Shown here piece by piece: positions 25,809 to 33,754 of a DNA stretch of 48,042 bases; positions within the stretch are counted from its first letter, which is position 1; each line of letters opens with the position of its first letter. Source of the DNA: Prevotella sp. UBA4330 (GTDB lineage: Bacteria > Bacteroidota > Bacteroidia > Bacteroidales > Bacteroidaceae); NCBI GenBank assembly GCA_002394385.1, contig DGTS01000013.1, forward strand, positions 1-48,042, given 5' to 3'. The notes beneath the pieces are model-generated. The model made no database searches, was not told the origin of the DNA, and saw only the letters and a program-made list of their open reading frames with translations. The translations under genes were made by a program, and so were the position numbers.

Positions 25809-26750
25809 ATGAGCACTGACAGAATAAATCAGACTCTAACGCAGGCGATAGAACAACTATCGGCGGGCGAATCGCTGGAAGGATTGTTCCATCAACACCG
25901 CGAGGGCGACCCACTGCCATCAAGCAAAGCACTCGGAGAGATTATCGAACTCTCCCGTTCTATCCTTTTCCCCGGTTATTTCGGGAAGTCCACCGTTAAT
26001 AGCCAAACAATAAAATACCACATCGGAGTAAATATCGAGCGGCTGCACAAACTGCTCACCGACCAGATTATGGCGGGACTGTGCTTCAACCGTTGCGACT
26101 GCAACGTGCTGGACAGCGACCAGGAGCAGTGCCGCACAGCAGCAAGAAGCCTCTCCACCCTACTCATCGACCGCATGCCGAAGATACGCAAGATTCTCGC
26201 CACCGACGTGGAGGCTGCTTATAACGGTGACCCGGCGGCAGAGAGTTTTGGCGAGATAATATCGTGCTACCCCGTAATCAAGGCTCTCACCAACTACCGC
26301 ATAGCACACGAACTGGTGGAACTGGGAGTGCCACTCATTCCGAGAATAATCACAGAGATGGCCCACTCGGAAACGGGCATCGACATTCATCCAGCCGCCA
26401 CCATCGGCGACCACTTCACCATTGACCACGGAACGGGTGTGGTGATAGGCGCCACATGCATCATCGGCAACAACGTGAAACTGTATCAGGGTGTTACGCT
26501 CGGAGCCAAGAGTTTCCCTCTCGACGAAAACGGCAACCCCATCAAGGGCATTCCAAGACATCCTATCCTCGAAGACAATGTCGTAATCTATGCCAATGCA
26601 ACCATCCTCGGCCGCATCACTATCGGCAAGAACAGTGTGGTGGGTGCCAACGTATGGGTAACACAAAGCCTTGCCCCGAACACTAAAAAATACAAGCAGG
26701 TGAAGTCGGACAGCACCGAGTTTGAATTCCTCGGAGGCGGAGGGATATAG
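25809..26750 (+). CDS. cysE: Serine O-acetyltransferase
   Basis: A 313-residue cytosolic enzyme that makes O-acetylserine from serine and acetyl-CoA for cysteine synthesis. The helical N-terminal SATase domain covers about 1-180. A left-handed beta-helix follows, with hexapeptide repeats and the hallmark DIHPAATIGDHFTIDHGTG (about 193-211) containing the catalytic His pair, then VIGATCIIG and a substrate loop (KSFPLDENGNP). The length is that of the longer EpsC/Bacteroidales form. It is transcribed alone from a consensus promoter; the palindrome over that promoter hints at control, perhaps by sulphur status. No partner cysteine synthase is in the window. Confidence 0.93.
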   Translation: MSTDRINQTLTQAIEQLSAGESLEGLFHQHREGDPLPSSKALGEIIELSRSILFPGYFGKSTVNSQTIKYHIGVNIERLHKLLTDQIMAGLCFNRCDCNVLDSDQEQCRTAARSLSTLLIDRMPKIRKILATDVEAAYNGDPAAESFGEIISCYPVIKALTNYRIAHELVELGVPLIPRIITEMAHSETGIDIHPAATIGDHFTIDHGTGVVIGATCIIGNNVKLYQGVTLGAKSFPLDENGNPIKGIPRHPILEDNVVIYANATILGRITIGKNSVVGANVWVTQSLAPNTKKYKQVKSDSTEFEFLGGGGI

Positions 26751-26916
26751 GGAGTTGAGAGATGAGAGATGAGGGTTGAGGGTTGAGGGTTGAAGGTTGA
26801 GCGAAGGGTGCAAATTCTAAACTCTAAACTCTAAGTTCTAAACTCAAAACTCTAAACTCTAAACTCTAAGTTCTAAACTCAAAAAAAATAATTTGCAAAC
26901 TAAATATAATCACAAT
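26751..26916. repeat. Short-period repeat tract after cysE
   Basis: Units of TGAGGGT/TGAGAGA type run from about 26753 to 26800, followed by 7-8-bp units of TCTAAAC (CTCTAAAC, TTCTAAAC) from about 26813 to 26881. A TAATTTG close to a -7 box precedes the RNA methyltransferase start. Such tracts recur between genes in this window and look like slippage-prone spacers. No gene or clear hairpin. Confidence 0.65.
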
Positions 26917-28533
26917 ATGAACGAAAAATTTGAACTCATTGCCAAAACATTCATGGGATTGGAACCCGTGCTGGCAGAAGAGTTAACCAACATGGGCGCT
27001 AACAATGTAGAGATTGGTCGCCGAATGGTGTCATTCACCGGCAACAAGGAGATGATGTATCGCGCCAACTTCCAGTTGCACACAGCAATTAGGATACTTA
27101 AACCGATAAAGAAATTCAAGGCACGCAGCGCCGATGATGTATATGACAAGGTGAAGGAGATTGACTGGAGCACGCTGATGGACAACAAGATGACCTTCGC
27201 CGTTGACTCGGTGGTGTTCTCCGAGGAGTTCCGCCACTCTAAGTTCGTGGCATACAAGGTGAAGGACGCCATCGTTGACCAGTTCCGCGAGAACACGGGA
27301 GTGAGGCCTAACGTCTCGGTAACGAACCCAGACCTGCGCCTGCACATCCATATTGCTGACGAGGACGCGACGCTGTGTCTCGACTCTTCAGGCGAGAGCC
27401 TGCACCGCAGAGGCTACCGCCAAGAGTCGGTAGAGGCACCGCTCAACGAGGTTCTTGCCGCAGGAATGATTCTCATGACGGGATGGAGGGGCGAGTCAGA
27501 CTTCATCGACCCGATGTGTGGTTCGGGCACTCTGCTCATCGAGGCAGCACTCATAGCACGCAACATCTCCCCTGGTGTGTTCCGCAAGGAATATGCTTTT
27601 GAGAAATGGGCCGACTTCGACAAAGACCTGTTCGACAGCATATATAATGACGACTCGGCAGAGCGCGAGTTTGAGCATCACATCTACGGCTACGACATCG
27701 ACATGAAGTCGGTAAACACAGCACGATTGAACGTTAAGGCGGCTGGTCTGACCAGCGACATCACCATAGAGCAGCAAGACTTCAAGGACTTCACACAGCC
27801 CGAAAATCCTGCTATAATGGTTACCAACCCGCCTTACGGCGAGCGCATCAGCACACCTAACCTGCTGGCTACATACAAGATGATTGGCGAGCGACTGAAG
27901 AACGCTTTCAAGGGAAACACTGCATGGGTGCTATCGTATAGGGAGGAATGTTTCGACCAGATAGGACTGAAACCGTCTATCAAGATTCCCGTATTCAACG
28001 GCTCGTTGGAATGTGAGTTCCGCAAGTACCAGATGTTCGAGGGCAAGTTCCGTGACTTCCGCAGGGAGGGCAACGAGATAAAGACCGAGGAGGAAAAGGC
28101 CGCTATGGCTGAGAAACGACGCTTCAAGGAGCATCGCGAGTTTAAGAAGAGAATTGACGAGGATGCAGCACTCGACTCTGGCGACATCCGTTCGTTCACC
28201 TTCAAGCACCACCCGGCATACGAGATAGCCCAGCAACGCCGTGAAAGAATAGATCGTGAAAGGGAGCGCGAGCGTCAAGCACGCGACCGTGAAAGAGAGA
28301 GAAGCCGCGACAACCGTGGCCGACGCTCAGGATGGGATGACGACCGTCGAGACGGCAAACGACGTGATGACAAACGCAGTGGCGGCTTCCGCCGGGGAGA
28401 TGGCGACTCGCGTCGTGGCGACAAACCATTCCGCGGTGGTGACAAGCCGTTCAGAGGAGGCGACAGACCGTTCAGAGGAAAAGGGAAACGTGACTTTAGA
28501 GACAGAGGAGGACGCTATGATGACGAGGATTAA
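26917..28533 (+). CDS. THUMP-domain class I RNA methyltransferase (RlmL/YpsC type)
   Basis: 538 residues from ATG 26917; the frame is open to a TTG at 26893, a poorer start. A THUMP domain (about 45-155) presents RNA. The Rossmann methyltransferase domain carries motif I DPMCGSGT (Asp198) and motif IV NPPYGE (304-309), the pattern of N2-guanine or N6-adenine RNA methyltransferases. Homologues act on 23S rRNA or tRNA. The C-terminus, from about residue 430, is an unusual low-complexity tail: Arg/Glu runs and then repeats of RGGDKPF/RGGDRPF type, likely disordered and RNA-binding. The last 17 bp overlap the start of the peptidase gene, so the two are coupled. Confidence 0.88.
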   Translation: MNEKFELIAKTFMGLEPVLAEELTNMGANNVEIGRRMVSFTGNKEMMYRANFQLHTAIRILKPIKKFKARSADDVYDKVKEIDWSTLMDNKMTFAVDSVVFSEEFRHSKFVAYKVKDAIVDQFRENTGVRPNVSVTNPDLRLHIHIADEDATLCLDSSGESLHRRGYRQESVEAPLNEVLAAGMILMTGWRGESDFIDPMCGSGTLLIEAALIARNISPGVFRKEYAFEKWADFDKDLFDSIYNDDSAEREFEHHIYGYDIDMKSVNTARLNVKAAGLTSDITIEQQDFKDFTQPENPAIMVTNPPYGERISTPNLLATYKMIGERLKNAFKGNTAWVLSYREECFDQIGLKPSIKIPVFNGSLECEFRKYQMFEGKFRDFRREGNEIKTEEEKAAMAEKRRFKEHREFKKRIDEDAALDSGDIRSFTFKHHPAYEIAQQRRERIDRERERERQARDRERERSRDNRGRRSGWDDDRRDGKRRDDKRSGGFRRGDGDSRRGDKPFRGGDKPFRGGDRPFRGKGKRDFRDRGGRYDDED

Positions 28534-30685
28534 CAAATCATTCTTGCTTCTTTCATTCCTTTTATCAGCAATGACAGCAATGGCACAAGACAAACTCTTC
28601 ACACTCGAAGACCTAAACTACGGCGGCACCAACTATCACAACATGACGCCGGAGAACAAGTGGTTCGCGTGGTGGGGAGACGAACTGGTGCGACTCGACT
28701 ATGACGGATGTTATATCATTGATAAAAAGACGAATAACGAGGAACTGCTCATAGGCATAGAGGACATCAACCAGTGGGCAGGAACAACCGACTCGCTGAT
28801 GTTCCGCCATTTCTATTATGCCACATTCCCTTACGGCGACAAGCCATACGTGCTGATGCAGAACGTCAACGAGCGAATGCTCATCGACTTCAAGGAGCAC
28901 AGCGTGGTGTGGCGGCAATCGTGCCGCAACGAGAGCAACGAGGAATGGAACATGGACAGCCGTGCTGTGGCATACGTAAAAGACGACCAACTGTTTGTGC
29001 GCGATGCCGACAACAACGAGCGTCAACTGACTACTGACGGCTCACGCGAGATAGTGTATGGACAGAGCGTTCACCGCGACGAGTTCGGCATCACCAAAGG
29101 AACATTCTGGAGCAACGACGGTTCTAAGTTGGCATTCTACCGCATGGACCAGTCGATGGTGACAGACTACCCTCAAGTGAACATCGACCCGAGAATTGCC
29201 GCCTGTGAGCCCGACAAATACCCCATGGCTGGCGAGACATCTCACAAGGTGACCGTAGGCGTTTACGACATTAACACCAAAAACATCGTTTACCTCCAGG
29301 CTGGCGACCCCACCGACCGTTATTTCACTAACATCTCATGGTCGCCAGACAACAAGACCATTTATATCTTTGAACTGAACCGCGACCAGAACGACTGCCG
29401 TCTGGTAAGTTATGATGCAGCCACTGGCGAGCGCATTGCAGAGATTTATCGCGAGACATCAGAGAAATATGTTGAGCCCCAGAACCCCATCGTTTTCCTG
29501 CCATGGGACGACTCAAAGTTCATCATGCAGAGCCAGAAAGACGGCTACAACCATCTTTATCTCTTTGACAAGAAGGGAAAGCAAATCAGACAACTCACCA
29601 AAGGCAACTGGGTGGTGATGGAGATGTGCGGCTTCGACAAGAAGAACAAGTCTGTTATTATTGCAGCAAACGAGGCGAACCCAATACAGCAAAACATCTA
29701 CAGCGTGAGCGTAAGCAACGGTAAGATGACACGCCTCGACAACGGACGCGGATGGCACAATGCCGTGACATCTGAGTCGGGAGCATGGTTCTATGACAAC
29801 TATTCTGAGCCCGATGTCCCAAGAGTAATAACTATCAGTCCATCATCCAACACCAAACGCCTAACACCTACCGCACCCTACTTCACCGCAGCCAACCCTT
29901 GGGAGGGCTATCAGGTGCCGCAATTCACATCGGGAACGATAAAGGCTGCTGATGGTGTAACCGACCTTTATTACCGAATGGTGAAGCCCGCGAACTTCGA
30001 CGCCACAAAGAAATACCCCACCGTGGTTTATGTCTATGGCGGTCCGCATGCGCACAACGTCGATGCACGCTGGCACTGGTGCAGCCGTTCATGGGAAACA
30101 TATATGGCACAGAAGGGATATGTTCTCTTCATTCTCGACAACCGTGGCAGCGAGAACCGTGGACGCGACTTCGAGCAAGCCACATTCCGTCAATTAGGAC
30201 AAACAGAGATGGCAGACCAGATGAAAGGCGTGGACTATCTGAAGTCTCTTCCCTTTGTTGACCAAGACCGCATTGGTGTTCACGGATGGAGTTTCGGAGG
30301 ATTCATGACCATAACACTCATGGTTAATCATCCCGAGGTGTTCAAGGTGGGCGTTGCTGGCGGTCCTGTAATCGACTGGAAATGGTACGAAGTGATGTAC
30401 GGCGAGCGTTACATGGACACCCCGCAGACCAATCCCGAGGGATATGAGAAGACTTCTCTCATACCAAGAGCGAAAGACCTGAAGGGCAAACTACAGATAA
30501 TTACTGGATATAATGACAAGACTGTGGTGCCGCAACATTGTCTCTCGTTCCTGAAGGCATGCATCGAGGCTGGCACACAGCCCGACTTCTTCGTTTATCC
30601 TGGTGAACCACATAACATGAGAGGTCATCAGAGCGTACATCTTCACGAGCGAATAACGCAGTATTTCGAAGACTATCTGAAATAG
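28517..30685 (+). CDS. Dipeptidyl peptidase IV (S9B family)
   Basis: 722 residues from ATG 28517; the open frame starts earlier, but that part is the methyltransferase tail in another frame. ATG 28517 is followed by a signal peptide (SFLLLSFLLSAMTAMAQ), so the enzyme is periplasmic. An eight-bladed propeller domain (about 40-480) precedes the alpha/beta-hydrolase domain. The catalytic triad is visible: Ser592 in GWSFGG, Asp667 in GYNDKT, His699 in GEPHNM. It removes X-Pro dipeptides from peptides, a common role in asaccharolytic and gut Bacteroidales. It overlaps the upstream gene by 17 bp and abuts the next gene without a gap. Confidence 0.93.
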   Translation: MMTRINKSFLLLSFLLSAMTAMAQDKLFTLEDLNYGGTNYHNMTPENKWFAWWGDELVRLDYDGCYIIDKKTNNEELLIGIEDINQWAGTTDSLMFRHFYYATFPYGDKPYVLMQNVNERMLIDFKEHSVVWRQSCRNESNEEWNMDSRAVAYVKDDQLFVRDADNNERQLTTDGSREIVYGQSVHRDEFGITKGTFWSNDGSKLAFYRMDQSMVTDYPQVNIDPRIAACEPDKYPMAGETSHKVTVGVYDINTKNIVYLQAGDPTDRYFTNISWSPDNKTIYIFELNRDQNDCRLVSYDAATGERIAEIYRETSEKYVEPQNPIVFLPWDDSKFIMQSQKDGYNHLYLFDKKGKQIRQLTKGNWVVMEMCGFDKKNKSVIIAANEANPIQQNIYSVSVSNGKMTRLDNGRGWHNAVTSESGAWFYDNYSEPDVPRVITISPSSNTKRLTPTAPYFTAANPWEGYQVPQFTSGTIKAADGVTDLYYRMVKPANFDATKKYPTVVYVYGGPHAHNVDARWHWCSRSWETYMAQKGYVLFILDNRGSENRGRDFEQATFRQLGQTEMADQMKGVDYLKSLPFVDQDRIGVHGWSFGGFMTITLMVNHPEVFKVGVAGGPVIDWKWYEVMYGERYMDTPQTNPEGYEKTSLIPRAKDLKGKLQIITGYNDKTVVPQHCLSFLKACIEAGTQPDFFVYPGEPHNMRGHQSVHLHERITQYFEDYLK

Positions 30686-31984
30686 ATGCCTCAAAGAATA
30701 GCAGTTATAGGAGGTGGCGCAGCGGGCTTTTTCGCTGCAATAAGGGCAAAGGAAGTGAATGCTGATGCCATCGTTACGATTTACGAGAAAGGTGAGAAAC
30801 CGCTGGCAAAGGTTGCTGTTACTGGCGGCGGGCGGTGCAATCTCACCAACTCGTTTGCTGATGTCAGCGACCTCAAGAGGGTTTATCCGCGTGGCGATAA
30901 ACTAATGAAACGGCTATTCAAAACCTTCGATTACAGAGACACATTCCGTTGGTTTGAGAGTCATGGAGTGCCTTTGGTAACACAAGACGACCAATGTGTC
31001 TTTCCCCGTTCACAAGACGCGATGACCGTAGTGAGATGTCTCATCAACGAGGCACGCCGTTTGGGTGTAAGCATCCTCACAAGACATGCCTTGACGAGTA
31101 TAGAAAGGAGTGACAACAATACCTTTCTTTTGTTTAACAACAGCAGCGAACGCATTGAAACAGACTGTGTTATCGTCACTACAGGCGGTCATCCCAAGTC
31201 GTCCGCCTTCGATTATCTTGCACGGTTAGGGCATGACATTTCCATGCCTGTGCCATCACTCTTCACATTCAACATCAACGACAATGCTCTGCGCAGTCTT
31301 ATGGGTACAGTTGTAGAAGACGCCACCATCAGCATCGTCGGCGAGAAGATGCGCAGCGCAGGACCTCTTCTCATAACCCACTGGGGCATGAGCGGACCAG
31401 CAGTGCTCAAACTATCGTCCTACGCAGCACGCTATGCCTGCGAACGACAATACCGCTTCGACGTTTCAGTAAACTGGTTAAGAGAAAGCAACACCTCACT
31501 CGTGGCGGAAACCATAAGGAAAACAGCAGAAACAAACGCTGCGAAACTAATAACAAATGCGCCACCACTCATGTTCCAAAGTGGAGACAAGAGAGGACGG
31601 GTAGATTCTTCTCCCCACGGGGAGATTAAGAGGGGGTCTCTCCCTACCCGACTATGGGAATATATTATTCAGAAAATAGGAGTCCCAGCAGACAAGAGAT
31701 GGAACGAGACTGGCAAGAAATGGCAGAACAAAATTGTAGAAGTGCTCGCCAACGACATTTATCACGTTGAGGGAAAGAGCAGTTGGCGCGAGGAATTCGT
31801 TACATGTGGAGGGGTCTCTCTCTCATCCATCAATCCTAGCACACTCGAAAGCAAGCATCTACCTGGTCTATATTTCGCTGGCGAAGTGACCGATGTAGAT
31901 GCCATTACAGGGGGCTTTAACCTACAGGCAGCCTGGACAATGGGATACATTGCAGGCGAGAATGCAGCCCGCCCCCACTCCTAA
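30686..31984 (+). CDS. HI0933/BaiN-type NAD(P)/FAD-dependent oxidoreductase
   Basis: A 432-residue cytosolic flavoprotein. The N-terminal FAD dinucleotide fold is GGGAAGFFAAI (9-19). The family signature KVAVTGGGRCNLTN (about 42-55) and the C-terminal GLYFAGEVTDVDAITGGFN with NLQAAW (about 390-415) identify the HI0933 family, to which the bile-acid reductase BaiN belongs. The physiological substrate of most members is unknown. The ATG directly follows the peptidase stop. Around residues 298-325 the sequence (GDKRGRVDSSPHGEIKRGS) looks like an in-frame insert encoded by palindromic DNA at 31600-31652. Confidence 0.9.
   Translation: MPQRIAVIGGGAAGFFAAIRAKEVNADAIVTIYEKGEKPLAKVAVTGGGRCNLTNSFADVSDLKRVYPRGDKLMKRLFKTFDYRDTFRWFESHGVPLVTQDDQCVFPRSQDAMTVVRCLINEARRLGVSILTRHALTSIERSDNNTFLLFNNSSERIETDCVIVTTGGHPKSSAFDYLARLGHDISMPVPSLFTFNINDNALRSLMGTVVEDATISIVGEKMRSAGPLLITHWGMSGPAVLKLSSYAARYACERQYRFDVSVNWLRESNTSLVAETIRKTAETNAAKLITNAPPLMFQSGDKRGRVDSSPHGEIKRGSLPTRLWEYIIQKIGVPADKRWNETGKKWQNKIVEVLANDIYHVEGKSSWREEFVTCGGVSLSSINPSTLESKHLPGLYFAGEVTDVDAITGGFNLQAAWTMGYIAGENAARPHS
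31600..31652. repeat. Palindromic insert inside the flavoprotein gene
   Basis: Outer arms are CGGGTAG 31600-31606 and CTACCCG 31646-31652; an inner perfect hairpin is TCTCCCC 31612-31618 and GGGGAGA 31621-31627 with a 2-nt loop. It is translated in frame into a charged, Gly/Arg/Lys-rich loop, consistent with insertion of a small repeat element tolerated by the protein. Confidence 0.5.
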
Positions 31985-32014
31985 GACACAATATTCGGAT
32001 AATATGTGAGCATG

Positions 32015-32183
32015 TCAGGAAGCATACCTGAGAAGGTCAGGAAGCATACCTAAGAAGGTCAGGAAGCATACCTGAAAAGGTCAGGAAGCATACCTGAGAA
32101 TGCCAGGAAGCATACCTGAGAAGGTCAGGAAGCATACCTGAGAAGGTCAGGAAGCACAAATGAGGTGGTCAGAAAGCACTCAG
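32015..32183. repeat. 22-bp tandem repeat array (about 7.5 units)
   Basis: Consensus TCAGGAAGCATACCTGAGAAGG in units of 22 bp starts at 32015, 32037, 32059, 32081, 32103, 32125 and 32147, with units 1-6 nearly identical and unit 7 degenerate. A partial unit from 32169 contains the stop codon of the ADP-ribosylglycohydrolase gene. No unique spacers, so not CRISPR. It lies between two convergent genes. Confidence 0.9.
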
Positions 32184-32978
32184 ATTACTATTCACCACTT
32201 CGTCGAAGCGCTCACTCACGTCAACCATCCATTCAGGCAGTTTCTTCAGTGCCTGATAGACCAACGTGTCGGGCATCGACCTATAATAGGCGTATGCCAT
32301 AGGACCGGCAATGGCTGCCAGAGTGTCGGCGTCGCCGCCAAGAGAAATGGCAAGTTTAATGCAGTCAACATAGTCATCCGACTCCAAGAAACAAATCATA
32401 GCGGGACCAACGGTGCCGGCACAAGTGGAATAGAAAGAATACTCGTCATGGAACTCATCATATTTCTTATTCGCCCACTCAGGATAATACTCGTTAAGTA
32501 CATGTTCACTAACGAAGTCCTTGTCCTTGCCACACTTCAGATGGAATATCGCGAGTGCCGTAGCCACCGCACCCTTGATGCTCTCGGGGTGGTTATGCGT
32601 AGGCATCGCCGTTTCCGTTGCCATTCTCACGCACTCCTCTTCTGTCTGCGCCAACCATCCTGCCGACGAGCAACGCATGGCAGAGCCGTTGCCAAGACTG
32701 CGATACGGTTGCGGCTTATGGCTCGCCATCCACTCCTTAAATTTCTTGCTAAATCCAGCATGACGGTGCTCGTTAGCACATTTCCACAGGTTCATCGTCA
32801 TGTCGAGATGGTCAATGAACGCCTCAGCACAGGCGAATGTCAGCACCGTATCATCTGTGAAATGTGCATCAGAGCCAAACAACTTCACCTTGTTGTAATC
32901 CTTGATGCGTTTCGTCTTCCCCTCGTAAATGCTTCCCGCAATGTCTCCTATAGCCTCGCTAATCAAATAATGCTTCAT
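32169..32978 (-). CDS. ADP-ribosylglycohydrolase family protein
   Basis: 269 residues, cytosolic. Family metal-binding motifs are present: GDIAGSIYE near the start, FTDDT (about 40-44) and GGDADT near residue 220, which hold the two Mg ions. Members release ADP-ribose from modified proteins, as DraG does, or from nucleic acids, as DarG-like antitoxins do by another fold. The full length is normal for the family. It begins the minus-strand accessory block. No ADP-ribosyltransferase partner is recognised nearby, so it may be an immunity or housekeeping enzyme. The last codons overlap the 22-bp repeat array. Confidence 0.9.
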   Translation of the reverse strand: MKHYLISEAIGDIAGSIYEGKTKRIKDYNKVKLFGSDAHFTDDTVLTFACAEAFIDHLDMTMNLWKCANEHRHAGFSKKFKEWMASHKPQPYRSLGNGSAMRCSSAGWLAQTEEECVRMATETAMPTHNHPESIKGAVATALAIFHLKCGKDKDFVSEHVLNEYYPEWANKKYDEFHDEYSFYSTCAGTVGPAMICFLESDDYVDCIKLAISLGGDADTLAAIAGPMAYAYYRSMPDTLVYQALKKLPEWMVDVSERFDEVVNSNLSAF

Positions 32979-33024
32979 ATTTCATGTATTCTTCTATATA
33001 ACAAAAGTCTTTGTTTGTTTTGCG

Positions 33025-33089
33025 GTAGGAGGTGACGTGTTCCACGTCACAATCCGTGATTTCGTGACGTGGGACACGTCACCTCCTAC
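33025..33089. repeat. Nested palindrome (cruciform-forming element)
   Basis: Two 26-bp arms at 33025-33050 and 33064-33089 are complementary with one mismatch, around a 13-nt loop. Each arm itself contains a palindrome, GTGACGTG-N3-CACGTCAC, so the 8-bp word appears four times in alternating orientation. It lies just past the LRR lipoprotein stop and could be a terminator or a REP/MITE-like mobile palindrome. Confidence 0.75.
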
Positions 33090-33096
33090 TTGTACG

Positions 33097-33708
33097 CTAC
33101 GAAGATACGATATTTTTGAACATCCTCCAACCGTATGCCTTTTTATATTTCTGGATCGCATCGCGAGGCACATACAGTACAAGAGAGTCAAGGTCTGCAT
33201 TACCGAAGACGATACGGAAACTATACATCTCATCCTCTTCATACTCCTCAACCACAGGAGGCACCTCACTCGCAATGTAAATCTCCCTCAGATTGTCGCA
33301 ACCATTCAGTAGTCGATAAGGCATTGTGTCCAAACGGGCATATAGGAACACCTGCCTCAAGTCCTCACATCCGTTGAACGCCGCCATTTCTATATGCCTC
33401 ACCGTTTCAGGAACAACCACCTTCTTCAGGTTTCTGCATCCCTGAAATGCCCTGTCATAAATGCACTTCACCGAGGCAGGAACCGTATATTCGTCCACCT
33501 CCACATCATGCGGATAACGCAATAACGTATCCCCACTCTCCGAGAACGTCACCTCCCTCTGGTTCTTGTCATACCAATAAGGACTCAAGGAATCCATCTC
33601 AACCTCATCACTCGTTGTCACGACTACCCTATCATTTGATGCTGTGTTGTCCTTACAACTAAGCAACGCAAAGAACGGCAACAACATGCAAAGTACAGTA
33701 TTTTTCAT
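33097..33708 (-). CDS. BspA-type leucine-rich-repeat lipoprotein
   Basis: 203 residues with lipobox Cys18 (ALLSC). After a 60-residue spacer come three LRR_5/BspA-like units (VPASVKCIYDRAFQGCRNLK, VPETVRHIEMAAFNGCEDL, then a divergent one with LLNGCDNLREI). It ends in a YVPRDAIQKYKKAYGW segment that is the usual C-terminal closing motif of such proteins. Surface-exposed LRR proteins of this type in Bacteroidetes bind host or partner proteins. Here no ligand is suggested. It is shorter than typical BspA proteins. Downstream of the DnaB-like gene by 46 bp, so perhaps cotranscribed with it. Confidence 0.8.
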   Translation of the reverse strand: MKNTVLCMLLPFFALLSCKDNTASNDRVVVTTSDEVEMDSLSPYWYDKNQREVTFSESGDTLLRYPHDVEVDEYTVPASVKCIYDRAFQGCRNLKKVVVPETVRHIEMAAFNGCEDLRQVFLYARLDTMPYRLLNGCDNLREIYIASEVPPVVEEYEEDEMYSFRIVFGNADLDSLVLYVPRDAIQKYKKAYGWRMFKNIVSS

Positions 33709-33754
33709 ATCTCACCTCTATCTATATCCATCAGTCACACCTTCCTTTTTTACG

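Noticed and set aside
28256..28516. N-terminal extension of the peptidase frame
   Set aside because: It is the methyltransferase tail read in another frame; the real start is followed at once by a signal peptide.
32015..32183. Possible CRISPR array
   Set aside because: The units are tandem without unique spacers and no cas gene is near.
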